Source: Clostridium sp. CAG:169 (GTDB lineage Bacteria > Bacillota > Clostridia > Oscillospirales > Ruminococcaceae). Taken from it: DNA of 28,414 bases. The stretch is taken from NCBI GenBank assembly GCA_000435195.1, contig FR880150.1, positions 1-28,414 on the forward strand, written 5' to 3'. Below the pieces are notes generated by a model, which was not told the origin of the DNA, did not search any database, and worked only from the letters and a program-made list of their open reading frames with translations. The position numbers were made by a program, and so were the translations under genes. Shown piece by piece: positions 7,948 through 15,976 of this stretch (positions are counted from its first letter, which is position 1; every line of letters starts with the position of its first letter).

Positions 7948-7988
7948 AAAAAGGCATTACCGATTTTTGCAGTCGGTAATGCCTTTTT
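7948..7988. terminator. Bidirectional terminator between convergent genes
   Basis: A perfect 16-bp stem (7948-7963 with 7973-7988; AAAAAGGCATTACCGA and its complement) has a 9-base loop with A and T tracts at the ends. It ends the SUFU cluster on the plus strand and the S41 peptidase on the minus strand. The stretch 7792-7947 shows no gene. Confidence 0.85.
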
Positions 7989-8060
7989 AGTATGGAAATT
8001 ACTTTCTTTATAAACCGCAGGAAATACAGAACTATTTTGCGCACCTATCTCGTCTTTTCC

Positions 8061-9821
8061 TCATTTCTGCTCCTGTATATACTCCACCGCCGCTTCCATC
8101 AGCTCATCTCTTCCTTCTTTGATGCCCTCGATCGTTTTCTTCACTTCGATGTCAGGAGGAATACCTATTCTCTGGGTCTGTCCACCCTCCGGGGTATAGA
8201 TTCCATATGCTGTATACAGTACCATATTTCCTCCGGGGATGGGCACAATCAGGCAATGTCCATCTGAGCCAAGGGTATTTTCTCCCATCAGCGTCACATT
8301 TTCAGCATTGCGAACCAGCATGGCGGCATACTCGGGAGCACTCTGACTGTGCTCATCAATCAAAACAACAACTTCCTTCTCATAAGGATAAACAGCTCTG
8401 GGTTTGTTGAAAAAATTATAAACCGGTTCCTTTACAAATGTACCTGGTACGGCTTCGGAAATTGACACACCAAGCAAGCCGACCTCCGGCTCCTCAAAAA
8501 GATACGGAGGCAAACAACGCCAACTGTTGGCAGGATACTGACGATAATCCACAATCAGCCCATCGGTATCTCTTAAAGCATTCATCGCTTCTATCCATTT
8601 TGCGTCATTGCCATGAATAGCACCTGACTGAAGGTCCATAAAGTCAGGATTGATCACTCCAATATTTCCTTCGATGATTTCGTATGGTTTCTTCTCCCCC
8701 TCCTGATAGCTGGCACCATATCGAGGTATGAAGGAACTTGGAAATTCACCGGCTGGAACATCAATGGTCTTTTCCTCCCCGTCCCGCAAAACGGTCACCT
8801 CCAGCGTTGTGTCGTGAGAACGAAACAGCGGGTAGCGCAGGGCATTGCAGATTTTCCCATCCATCGGAACAGAATAATATTCTGTACAATGTTGTATCAC
8901 ATCTTTTATATCGACCCCATCCAGCTTACGGACAATATCTCCGGCCTGAAGTGGACAAGATTCATCAAAGGTTTGAACAATCACAACTTCTCCTTCGGCA
9001 GATACAAATTCGATGTCGTTCACAATATACTCGCCGAATTCCTTTTGAATAAACTCGCTCCGCTCGTTATAAATAACGTGGGCATCCTGTAATTTTGCAG
9101 TCAGTGCCGCGATAGTCAAATCATAGCTGTGACGGTCCGTATCTTGCAGCATCCGAACAATAAAGTCCGGCAGCAGTTCCTCCCAATCCTCGTCCAAAAT
9201 ATCCAGATACGGATTATAATATTCCATTACATTCCAGACACGGAACAAACCCAGCAGACGATAGTTTTCGTCGCTGTAATCCATATCCTCATACAGTTTT
9301 TCATTGACAAGCATGGTAGGTTGATTATATCCTGTATAGTAGCCTCTTGCAAAATCAATCGGCGCATTGAAACGGTTGATATTCACAAGCGGCTTTGTCA
9401 ACGGTTCCATATTGGCTGAAAGTTCCTCGCCGAGATATTTTTTGTCAAATATCCAGCTCGTGTCTGCAATCACCACTTTATCTTCTTCCTTTGCTGATGA
9501 CCATTGAGCAGCCGGAGTATCTGTTTCATATTCGATTTCACCTAAAGATAACAGCCATTCATTGAGAATTTGATTGGTTGCCTCACTATTCTCTGCCTGC
9601 CGTACTTGAGGAATCAGAGTAATCAATTCTGCATCCCAGTCTTTTTCTCCCGTCAAGAAAACAGGATGGGTATACTTAACATATCCCCAGACTTTGCAGA
9701 GCTTTTCCAGATTCTGCACTTCCTGTGAATATTCTTTTTTCTCATTCCCTACTGGTGCACACGAAGTAAACAGCAGGCAAACACACAGCAGCACCGCCAG
9801 CAGCCTTGTCCATTTGCTCAT
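8061..9821 (-). CDS. S41 family (C-terminal processing type) peptidase lipoprotein
   Basis: The protein has 586 residues. The start at 9821 is set by AAAGGAGATG and by a lipoprotein signal peptide (MSKWTRLLAVLLCVCLLFTSC) whose lipobox LFTSC puts the lipidated Cys at 21. It should be anchored on the outer face of the membrane. A helical region precedes a PDZ-like segment (around EFVSAEGEVVIVQTF and CPLQAGDIVRKLDGVDI). The S41 catalytic part follows: DGLIVDYRQYP, VVVLIDEHSQSAPEYAAML with Ser494 as likely nucleophile, GENTLGSDG, and the terminal GIPPDIEV. Length suits a large S41 member. The substrate is unknown; extracytoplasmic peptide degradation is likely. Its transcript also covers the 36-codon S41 remnant just upstream. 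Confidence 0.9.
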   Translation of the reverse strand: MSKWTRLLAVLLCVCLLFTSCAPVGNEKKEYSQEVQNLEKLCKVWGYVKYTHPVFLTGEKDWDAELITLIPQVRQAENSEATNQILNEWLLSLGEIEYETDTPAAQWSSAKEEDKVVIADTSWIFDKKYLGEELSANMEPLTKPLVNINRFNAPIDFARGYYTGYNQPTMLVNEKLYEDMDYSDENYRLLGLFRVWNVMEYYNPYLDILDEDWEELLPDFIVRMLQDTDRHSYDLTIAALTAKLQDAHVIYNERSEFIQKEFGEYIVNDIEFVSAEGEVVIVQTFDESCPLQAGDIVRKLDGVDIKDVIQHCTEYYSVPMDGKICNALRYPLFRSHDTTLEVTVLRDGEEKTIDVPAGEFPSSFIPRYGASYQEGEKKPYEIIEGNIGVINPDFMDLQSGAIHGNDAKWIEAMNALRDTDGLIVDYRQYPANSWRCLPPYLFEEPEVGLLGVSISEAVPGTFVKEPVYNFFNKPRAVYPYEKEVVVLIDEHSQSAPEYAAMLVRNAENVTLMGENTLGSDGHCLIVPIPGGNMVLYTAYGIYTPEGGQTQRIGIPPDIEVKKTIEGIKEGRDELMEAAVEYIQEQK

Positions 9822-9841
9822 CACGACATCTCCTTTGAGTT

Positions 9842-9952
9842 TTATTTTTTGTTTTCTTTCCGTATGTAAGCGACCGCAGCCTCCAGCAGCTCGTCGCGTC
9901 CTTCCTTGATGCCCTTTAACAGCAACACCAGAAGGTTTGATGATCTGCGCAT
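9842..9952 (-). pseudogene. Decayed remnant of a second S41 peptidase gene
   Basis: An ATG at 9952 follows a very strong AAAGGAGGAGG and opens 36 codons ending KGIKEGRDELLEAAVAYIRK plus ENKK. The intact peptidase downstream ends EGIKEGRDELMEAAVEYI plus QEQK, so the two tails are clearly homologous. A second frame just upstream reads IIKPSGVAVK, which may correspond to the GIPPDIEVKK segment that precedes this tail. The remnant therefore looks like the two ends of a tandem S41 paralogue joined by a large internal deletion. It keeps its start signal, so a 36-residue peptide could still be made as a leader upstream of the intact gene, whose start lies 20 bp after the remnant's stop. Confidence 0.7.
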
Positions 9953-9995
9953 CCAAACCTCCTCCTTTTACAAAATCTTCTTTCCGTTTAGATTC

Positions 9996-10023
9996 ATCTT
10001 ATCACATTTCCTGCAACAGTCAA
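9996..10023 (-). promoter_or_regulatory. SigA-type promoter for the S41 unit
   Basis: On the minus strand TTGACT (10018-10023), a 16-bp spacer and TAAGAT (9996-10001) lie 44 bp before the remnant's ATG. This is a good vegetative promoter and would drive the remnant and the intact S41 gene. Confidence 0.65.
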
Positions 10024-10038
10024 GAGTCTTGTGAAAAA

Positions 10039-10080
10039 AAAACAAAGTCAGCTGATCCCGATTTCAGCTGACTTTGTTTT
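10039..10080. terminator. Terminator after the corrinoid adenosyltransferase gene
   Basis: A 17-bp perfect stem (10039-10055 with 10064-10080; core CAAAGTCAGCTGA) with an 8-base loop carries A/T tracts at both ends. It ends the minus-strand run that finishes at 10144 and insulates the S41 promoter. Confidence 0.85.
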
Positions 10081-10143
10081 CATTTTTAATGCTCTTATTT
10101 TACCCACTGTTGCAGTTCTTCGTCGAATCATCCTAAAAGCATC

Positions 10144-10668
10144 TCAGTGCTCAATCCCTTCCCGCGCCAACAGCCCTTTGGTGTGGTAGTAATGCTTGAC
10201 CTCCTGCATCTCGGTGACCAAATCCGCCAGTTGAAGCAATGCGGGCGGGCAGCCGCGTCCGGTATAAACCAGCTCCACCGGCTGTGGGCGCAGCTTTGCC
10301 AGTTGTTCAAGCTGGGTTTCCTGCAAAAGTCCCAGCTGCCACGCGACGTTGATCTCATCCAAAATGACCAGATCGTACTGCCCGCTTTGCAGGGCAGCCT
10401 GCGCCTTTTTCAGTCCGTCTGCCGCTGCATCCAAATCCTCCTGTGCCGGATGCTTTCCAATCAGACATCCCTTGCCGGTCCCATACAGCTCCACAACAAC
10501 ACCCAGCCTGCGCAGCAGCGGCACCTCGTGGTACTCCTGGTCCTTAATAAACTGCCCGATGTACACCCGCATTCCTGCACCTGCCGCGCGCACTGCCAAA
10601 CCGAGGGCAGCGGTCGTCTTGCCTTTGCCGTCGCCGGTGTAGATTTGAAACTGTCCTTCCAGTGTCAT
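10144..10668 (-). CDS. cobO: Corrinoid (cob(I)alamin) adenosyltransferase
   Basis: This is a 174-residue cytoplasmic enzyme of the CobA/CobO/BtuR family. It transfers the adenosyl group of ATP to reduced corrinoids to give adenosylcobalamin. Visible features are the N-terminal P-loop GDGKGKTT (residues 12-19), FIKDQEYHE, the DLVILDEINVAWQLGLL segment, and TGRGCPPALLQLADLVTEM near the end. The start at 10668 follows AAAAGGAGCGGAGAAGG; a longer reading upstream would lack a ribosome binding site. Length is normal. It is the last gene of the minus-strand run, 69 bp after ynbB, with a hairpin in the gap. No other cobalamin genes are present, so it probably serves salvage or cofactor supply. The family symbol is a choice among cobA/cobO/btuR. 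Confidence 0.92.
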   Translation of the reverse strand: MTLEGQFQIYTGDGKGKTTAALGLAVRAAGAGMRVYIGQFIKDQEYHEVPLLRRLGVVVELYGTGKGCLIGKHPAQEDLDAAADGLKKAQAALQSGQYDLVILDEINVAWQLGLLQETQLEQLAKLRPQPVELVYTGRGCPPALLQLADLVTEMQEVKHYYHTKGLLAREGIEH

Positions 10669-10693
10669 CCTTCTCCGCTCCTTTTTATAGTAC

Positions 10694-10730
10694 AACAGGA
10701 CAGCCTGCCGGTTGAGCAAACTGTCCTGTT
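10694..10730. other. Intercistronic hairpin between ynbB and the adenosyltransferase gene
   Basis: AACAGGACAG (10694-10703) pairs with CTGTCCTGTT (10721-10730) around a 17-base loop. On the minus strand no T run follows, so it is more likely a processing or attenuation element than a strong terminator. On the plus strand it is followed by TTTCTATTTTTA. Confidence 0.5.
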
Positions 10731-10737
10731 TCTATTT

Positions 10738-12009
10738 TTATGACAGATGAATGATTCCTTTTTCCAGCATCGACTGTGCTGCCAGCATGATACCCACCTT
10801 GCCGGTCTGGTAGGTCAAGCCGCCCTGCATCCAGACTGCATACGGCTCGCGCAGCGGTGCGTCTGCCGACAGCTCGATGGATGCACCGTTAGTGAAGGCA
10901 CCCGCTGCCATGATGACCTGGCTGTCATAGCCCGGCATATCCCACGGCTCGGGAGTTACATAGGAATCGACCGGTGCGCCCTTCTGCACGCCTTCACAGA
11001 AGGCAATCAGCGCCTCCGGCTTTTGCAGGCAGACCGCCTGAATGATGTCTGCACGGATTTCGTCGCTGGATGGGGTTACTTCATATCCCAGCAGCTCATA
11101 CAGAGAAGCGGCAAAGGTCGCGGTCTTGACGGCAGAAGCCACCACCGTCGGCGCAAAGAACAGTCCCATAAACAGCGAACGGGTGTTGCCCAGTGTGCAG
11201 CCGACCTCTTTGCCCACGCCGGGCGCACTCAGACGCTGGGCGCACATATCCACATACTTGGCTTTTCCTGCAATATAGCCGCCGGTTGGCGCGATGCCGC
11301 CGCCCGGATTTTTAATCAGGGAGCCGATGATGAGGTCAGCACCGACCTGGGTCGGCTCCTTCTCCTGCACGAATTCTCCGTAGCAGTTGTCCACCATAAT
11401 GATGGCTTCCGGGTTGACCGAACGCACCAGACCGACAATCCGCTCGATGTCCTCCACAAACAGCGATGGACGCAGCGAATAACCGCGGGAACGCTGGATG
11501 TAAGCGACCTTCGCACCCTTGACTGCCTGCGGGATGCCCTCATAGTTGACCTTGCCGTCCTCGAGCAGGTCCAACTGCTCATACTGCACACCGAAATCCT
11601 TGAGCGAGCCGCTGACCTCCTCCTTCTGACCCAGCCCGATGACGCCATGCAGAGTGTCATACGGCAGACCGGTCAGGCTGACCATCCGGTCGCCCGGGCG
11701 CAGAACGCCGAACAAGGCAACGGTCAGTGCGTGGGTGCCGGACATGAAGTTATAACGAATCAGTGCATCCTCGCAGCCTAAAATTTCTGCCAGCACCTGG
11801 TCGAGCACCTCTCTGCCGCGGTCTCCGTAACCGTAGCCGGTGGAGGCAGCAAAGTGGGACTCGCTGACATGGTTGTTGATAAAAGCCGACAGTACCTTTT
11901 CACTGTTGTACTGCGCAATGCTGTCGATTCGGCGAAAGCTTGCTGCGGCTTTTTCCTCTGCTTTTGCACACAGCTGGCGCAACGCCGGATCTATGTTAAA
12001 AAAACTCAT
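10738..12009 (-). CDS. ynbB: YnbB-type PLP-dependent protein (methionine gamma-lyase family, 'aluminium resistance' annotation)
   Basis: The 423-residue protein matches the Met_gamma_lyase family (Bacillus YnbB), a fold-type I PLP enzyme family usually mis-described as aluminium resistance. The cofactor Lys is expected at 233 in GSLIKNPGGG, with Asp207 in MVDNCYGEF pairing with the pyridine nitrogen. Family blocks SESHFAASTGYGYGDRGRE, NFMSGTHALTVALFGVLRPGD, LSAPGVGKEVG and PEPWDMPGYDSQVIMAAGAF are clear. The start is at 12009 after AAGGAGATCG. It is cytoplasmic. The substrate is not established; sulphur amino-acid lyase activity is the usual guess. It follows the GNAT gene by 40 bp and is probably in the same transcript. 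Confidence 0.9.
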   Translation of the reverse strand: MSFFNIDPALRQLCAKAEEKAAASFRRIDSIAQYNSEKVLSAFINNHVSESHFAASTGYGYGDRGREVLDQVLAEILGCEDALIRYNFMSGTHALTVALFGVLRPGDRMVSLTGLPYDTLHGVIGLGQKEEVSGSLKDFGVQYEQLDLLEDGKVNYEGIPQAVKGAKVAYIQRSRGYSLRPSLFVEDIERIVGLVRSVNPEAIIMVDNCYGEFVQEKEPTQVGADLIIGSLIKNPGGGIAPTGGYIAGKAKYVDMCAQRLSAPGVGKEVGCTLGNTRSLFMGLFFAPTVVASAVKTATFAASLYELLGYEVTPSSDEIRADIIQAVCLQKPEALIAFCEGVQKGAPVDSYVTPEPWDMPGYDSQVIMAAGAFTNGASIELSADAPLREPYAVWMQGGLTYQTGKVGIMLAAQSMLEKGIIHLS

Positions 12010-12049
12010 TGGTTTCGATCTCCTTTTTTATCTCCTCTGTTTTTCTTAT

Positions 12050-12865
12050 CTACAGCTGCCTGCTCTTCCACTCGGAAGTTGTGACAAAGCCCAGCTTCTG
12101 ATAGAAGCTCTCCAGCTGTTGGTCCGCACAGTCGAGCAGCGGCGTTTTTCCCTGCCAAAAAGCCTCCAGGCACAGACGGGACACCAGCTGACCGCCCAAG
12201 CCCTGTCCGCGAAACTCCGGCAGGGTACACAGGTTGAGAATCAACCCGTAATCACAGCCCTCCGGCAGCAGGATTCCTCCCACTGCCGCTGCCCTGCCCT
12301 GTAGGCACAGCTTGAAGAACTGCCCGCCGCCGCGTTTTAAAAAGAGCAGCCGCGCCAGATAATCGTCCTTAGTATGCCGCTTGGCAAAGGAAGGGTCCGC
12401 CTGTGCCAGCAGGTCATACACCTCTCCCAGACCTTCGCAGGAGCAGACCGAGCTTTCACTGACATCGTCGGGCAATCTCTGGCAAATCATCCGCGGTCCT
12501 GAAGGATGGCTGACTGCCGGCAGCTGCCCAAAGCGCAGGTCATAGCCGTCGATCAGCTTTGCCGAGCCTGCCAGTTTCCCCGCAGGCTGCATCTGCAAAA
12601 AGTGGTGCAGCTCCTCCCAGCGCTCCTTCGAGCGAGGGGAACCGACTATCCGATAGGTCTGCCCGATGCGGCAAAGCAGATATTGCGCATTCTGCTTTTG
12701 TGTCTGCGACTGCCCTACCCACAGGTCACTGTACTGCCAATCGACCTGCGCGGTATCCGCACAGCGCGAAAGGTAGGCAGTCATCACTTCCGTCCCATCC
12801 CACGGCTCCTTTGCACAAAGGCGCTCGATGGTGGTTCGGTCCTCTTGGGTCGCCAGACGGATCAT
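12050..12865 (-). CDS. GNAT-family N-acetyltransferase
   Basis: This is a 271-residue cytoplasmic protein. The acetyl-CoA binding motif is clear in the C-terminal half: LCTLPEFRGQGLGGQLVSRL (R/Q-x-x-G-x-G/A type), followed by LDCADQQLESFYQKLGFVTTSEW, the usual closing motif. The N-terminal half (about 1-125) is diverged and may be a degenerate second GNAT domain, which would explain the length. The start is at 12865 after GGAGGAGAAGG. It lies 17 bp after the broken M42 gene and 40 bp before ynbB. The substrate cannot be predicted. Confidence 0.88.
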   Translation of the reverse strand: MIRLATQEDRTTIERLCAKEPWDGTEVMTAYLSRCADTAQVDWQYSDLWVGQSQTQKQNAQYLLCRIGQTYRIVGSPRSKERWEELHHFLQMQPAGKLAGSAKLIDGYDLRFGQLPAVSHPSGPRMICQRLPDDVSESSVCSCEGLGEVYDLLAQADPSFAKRHTKDDYLARLLFLKRGGGQFFKLCLQGRAAAVGGILLPEGCDYGLILNLCTLPEFRGQGLGGQLVSRLCLEAFWQGKTPLLDCADQQLESFYQKLGFVTTSEWKSRQL

Positions 12866-12882
12866 CCTTCTCCTCCTTTATC

Positions 12883-13933
12883 TTACAGCTGCGCGAGAGC
12901 GCCTACCAACTCCCGGAGCAAACGTGCGCAGGATTCCAAATCGCGTGGGTCAAACATCGACGATGGCGAATGGACATAACGGACCGGTGCTGCAACGGTG
13001 AGCACTCTGCATCCGTTGCCTGCCTTGGACATGGCAGCGGCATCGGTAGCCCCGACAATCTGGTTTTTAATCTGGTATGGGATTTCCTTTTCTTCACACA
13101 GCTTTTTAGCCAGAGCAAACAGTTCACGGTCCATAAAAGCACCCTTGTCCTGGAAGCTGAGCACCGCACCCTTGCCCAAAGCGCAGACCTGCTTGCCCGC
13201 AGATACGCCGGGAACATCCGCTGCACAGTTGGTATCGACTGCTACGGCGATGTCCGGCTGTACCGAGAAGGCAGCGGCGCCGGCAGCAGCACCGATCTCT
13301 TCTCTGGCAGAAAAGACGACGGTCACATCGTATTCCAGCGGCTGACAGAGCAGGTCCAGCAGCAGCAGGCAGCCGGTGGGGGTGTCCAGTGGCTCAGCCG
13401 ATGCGGTTGTCCAGTGCCTTTGCACAGATGCAGCTGCCCATCTCAATAAAGGTCGGACGGAAGGTTGCAAAGTCGCCCGGCTGAGCAAATTGCAGTGCGT
13501 CCTCGCGGTTTTTCGCGCCGATGTCGATGTACAGCTGGTCATAGCTGAGCACCGTTTCGCGGTCGGAAGCACTTTGCAGATGAATCGGTTTTGCTCCGAC
13601 AACACCCAGTGCGCCGCTTTCCAGACGGACCGGTTTGCCGACTACCACGCGGGTGTCGATGCTGCCCATCGAGGAAAAGCGCAGCAGACCGCTCTCTTCG
13701 ATGTAGGTGATGATGAAGCCAACTTCATCCATGTGTGCTGAAAACAGCAGTTTATTTTTTGGGGTCTGTTTCCCCTTTTTCTCGCAAATCAGGTTGCCCA
13801 GTGCATCGGTGCGCACCTTGCAATCCTCCGGCAGATGGTTTTTCAGCCAATCCGCCACCTTTTCTTCTCCGCCGGACACTCCGTCTATCTCACAAAGCTG
13901 TTTGAGCAGTTCAAGCTGTTTTGTCAATTCCAT
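12883..13933 (-). pseudogene. M42 glutamyl/deblocking aminopeptidase gene, frameshifted
   Basis: The first 179 codons (start 13933) contain FSAHMDEVGF with ligands His67 and Asp69, then end at TGA (13394-13396) directly after KALDNRIG. The rest continues in another frame to 12883: CLLLLDLLC, FSAREEIGAAAG (catalytic Glu pair), VDTNCAADVPG and YVHSPSSMFDPRDLES (last His ligand). A 25-bp imperfect tandem duplication (13370-13416) lies exactly at the junction. Removing one copy restores one frame of about 341 residues, a normal M42 length, with KALDNRIGCLLLLDLL. Every other key residue is intact, so the break is recent or a sequencing/assembly artefact. The intact relative upstream is only 13 bp away. 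M42 enzymes are dinuclear-metal cytoplasmic aminopeptidases that form large oligomers. Confidence 0.85.
13370..13416. repeat. 25-bp-period imperfect tandem duplication
   Basis: On the minus strand, CACTGGACAACCGCATC then GGCTG (13416 down to 13395) is repeated as CACTGGACACCCCCACC then GGCTG (13391 down to 13370). AGC lies between, giving a period of 25 bp. The 22-bp units differ at three positions, all becoming C in the second unit. Since 25 is not a multiple of three, it shifts the M42 frame. Confidence 0.85.
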
Positions 13934-13946
13934 GCTGATTCCCTCC

Positions 13947-14984
13947 TTATTTCACGATGCGTTTTGCATAAGCTGCAATCAGCTGTGCGGTCTTGTCCAC
14001 ATCATCCACCGAGATGGTTTCGATTGGGGTGTGCATATAACGCAGCGGAATCGAAACGCAGCAGCTTTCCACACCGTCCTGTGCAACAACGATTGAATCG
14101 GCGTTGGTGCCGGTATGTCCTCCGCTCATAACCTCCAGCTGGTACGGGATCTTTTCCTCCTCAGCTGCTGCAATCAGCTCCTTGGACATTTTGCGGCTGA
14201 GGATGGCGCCCATTCCAATGGCAGGACCCTTGCCAACCGATGGAACGTGCTTGTCTGCAATCTCCGGTGTGGTGCCAAAGGTGACATCCACCACGATTGC
14301 CTGGGTCGGATGCAGGGCGAAGGCTGCGGTTCTGGCGCCCAGACCGCCGGTTTCTTCCTGCGCACTGAGCAGAACGGTCAAACCGATCGGCTCGAGATGG
14401 TTTTCTTTCCAATCGTTTTTAATCAGCTCCGCTGCCTTGATGATGGCAACGCAGCAGCAGCGGTCATCGAAGGCTTTGCTGGAAACCAGTCCGCCAGCCA
14501 TCTCGGTGAAAGGACCGACAAAGCTAATCTTGCTGCCCAAATCAATCTTTTCCTTTGCCTGCTGACCGTCCATGCCGACGTCGATCCAGATTTCATCCAC
14601 CGTCGGATTCTTCTTTTCTCCGCTCTGGATGTGAGGAGGTACGCTGCCCACCACGCCGGGCAGGTCGCCCTGTGCGGTGTGTACCACCACCTGTGATGCC
14701 ATCAGCAGTCTGCGGTCCACGCCGCCTGCCTGTCCGACCCGCAAAAATCCGTTGTCCTCGATGTGGGTAACGGTCAGACCAATCTCGTCGATGTGTGCAT
14801 CCAGCAGCAGGTGCGGACGTCCCTCCTGCGGCGGCATCACCTGGCAAACCAGACTCTTCTGGATGGTACGGCTGCATTCACCCAGATTTTCACATATTTC
14901 CTGGGCAACTGCCAGTGCGCGGTCCTCTCCGCCTGCGACACCGTCGACCTGTGTCAGCTGTCTGAGCATCTGTATTGTTTGCAT
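13947..14984 (-). CDS. M42 family aminopeptidase (FrvX/TET-type)
   Basis: This is a 345-residue cytoplasmic metallopeptidase of normal length. Metal ligands and catalytic residues are visible: LLDAHIDEIGL (His64, Asp66), KAFDDR (Asp173/174), LLSAQEETGGLG (Glu210 base, Glu211 ligand), VVDVTFG (Asp233) and LRYMHTPIETIS (His318). The family releases N-terminal residues from peptides, often as tetrahedral dodecamers. The start at 14984 is set by AAAGGAAGTG; the nine residues upstream in the same frame lack a signal. It is the first gene of the minus-strand run and is followed after 13 bp by a broken paralogue. A weak promoter lies about 70 bp upstream. Confidence 0.93.
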   Translation of the reverse strand: MQTIQMLRQLTQVDGVAGGEDRALAVAQEICENLGECSRTIQKSLVCQVMPPQEGRPHLLLDAHIDEIGLTVTHIEDNGFLRVGQAGGVDRRLLMASQVVVHTAQGDLPGVVGSVPPHIQSGEKKNPTVDEIWIDVGMDGQQAKEKIDLGSKISFVGPFTEMAGGLVSSKAFDDRCCCVAIIKAAELIKNDWKENHLEPIGLTVLLSAQEETGGLGARTAAFALHPTQAIVVDVTFGTTPEIADKHVPSVGKGPAIGMGAILSRKMSKELIAAAEEEKIPYQLEVMSGGHTGTNADSIVVAQDGVESCCVSIPLRYMHTPIETISVDDVDKTAQLIAAYAKRIVK

Positions 14985-15050
14985 AAAAGCACTTCCTTTC
15001 CTGTTTTGCACCGACCGCCGCGGCAGACGGCGCTTTTCCTCGTATCTTCT

Positions 15051-15079
15051 ATTTTACCATACTTTTTCCTTTTTTTCAC
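15051..15079 (-). promoter_or_regulatory. Possible promoter for the M42-GNAT-ynbB-cobO run
   Basis: On the minus strand a TAAAAT -10 (15051-15056) lies 17 bp from a poor -35, GTGAAA (15074-15079). A GC-rich CGCCG/CGGCG leader hairpin lies between it and the M42 start. Confidence 0.3.
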
Positions 15080-15134
15080 TCATTTTTGTAAATTGAGCAG
15101 AAATACAGCGCACCCCCTTCCTTCTCTGGATACA

Positions 15135-15170
15135 AAAAATCAGCACAGCCTTTTAGCTGTGCTGATTTTT
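15135..15170. terminator. Terminator after the lipoprotein gene
   Basis: A perfect 15-bp stem (15135-15149 with 15156-15170, core ATCAGCACAGC) with a 6-base loop and A/T tracts. It lies 17 bp past the stop of the minus-strand lipoprotein gene at 15188. Confidence 0.85.
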
Positions 15171-15187
15171 GGGGAAAGGCAGAAGAT

Positions 15188-15817
15188 TTATCCTTCCCTG
15201 TTATCAGAAATCATAATGCCCTGATAGGGAGAAGTAGACGGCACGATGATACCATCCGGCAGGGTGATGTCCTTGCCTTCCATGCTGAAGTAGATGTCCA
15301 GGGTGGAAGGGTCGCCCTGCTGCGGGTCTACAAAGTTATATTGCAAGGTGTGCTGAATCGAATCGAGAATCATTTGCAGCAGAGAGGTCGAATCATAAGC
15401 AAAAAATTCTTCCTTCTGTTCCTGTGGTGGTCCAACCACAATGGAGCAGGTGTTCGCAAAGGTGACGGTCATCCCGCCTTTTCCGCCGGTAGTCGGCTCT
15501 GCCAGATCGAGGTTCCAACCGGTCAGTTCGCTGATCTGCTCGATCAACCAGTCCGGTGTCAGCTTTCCGGTGTAATCGACCGGATAGCTTTCAAATTCGC
15601 CATCCATCCCGATGTACAGTGTGGCGGTCTTTTCCTCTTCCTGAGGTTGCTCCGCCTCTTCTTCCCCTTCATCCGGCTGCGGCTGTTCATCCTGGGTCTG
15701 CTGGTCGGATGCTGTCGGCTGGTCCGGTGTCGGTGCCGGGTTTTCTCTGCTTTGGCAGGCGGTCATGCTTAACAGCAGGCTCAGGCAGAGCAGCAATGCA
15801 ATCCACTTATTTTTCAT
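15188..15817 (-). CDS. Lipoprotein with GerMN-like C-terminal domain (tentative)
   Basis: The protein has 209 residues. A lipoprotein signal ends in the lipobox SMTAC (Cys21). A low-complexity Pro/Gln/Glu/Asp linker (about 22-63) follows, then a compact alpha/beta domain (about 64-209). That domain reads ATLYIGMDGEFESYPV, LTPDWLIEQISELTG, MTVTFANTCSIVVG, STSLLQMILDSIQHTL and STLDIYFSMEGKDI. The order (strand, helix, strand, helix, strand) resembles the GerMN domain of spore-related lipoproteins, but this is inference and could be wrong. The start has GGAGGG 6-11 bases upstream. On the minus strand a TACAAT -10 lies at 15917-15922 without a good -35. It is monocistronic. Confidence 0.8.
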   Translation of the reverse strand: MKNKWIALLLCLSLLLSMTACQSRENPAPTPDQPTASDQQTQDEQPQPDEGEEEAEQPQEEEKTATLYIGMDGEFESYPVDYTGKLTPDWLIEQISELTGWNLDLAEPTTGGKGGMTVTFANTCSIVVGPPQEQKEEFFAYDSTSLLQMILDSIQHTLQYNFVDPQQGDPSTLDIYFSMEGKDITLPDGIIVPSTSPYQGIMISDNREG

Positions 15818-15976
15818 GGTGTTCCCTCCTGTAAATCAAAGGTTTTGATGAAAGCTGCTTGCGGCTTCTATCATACAGGTGCTTTTTTCTGTACTCTTTG
15901 TTGCAGCCTTTTCCTTATTGTACCACACTTTTTCAAAATCCGACAGAGGTCAGCAAAAAATTTACAAACAAAAAAG

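Noticed and set aside
10669..10737. Possible cobalamin riboswitch upstream of the corrinoid adenosyltransferase gene
   Set aside because: The gap is only 69 bp, far too short for the cobalamin riboswitch fold, and shows just one simple hairpin.
10747..11781. A long open frame antisense to ynbB
   Set aside because: Explained by GC and codon bias of the clear PLP-enzyme gene; no ribosome binding site and no domain.
12883..13933. Programmed ribosomal frameshift in the M42 gene
   Set aside because: There is no slippery heptamer or downstream pseudoknot at the junction; the 25-bp tandem duplication explains the frame change more simply, and the neighbouring M42 gene needs no frameshift.
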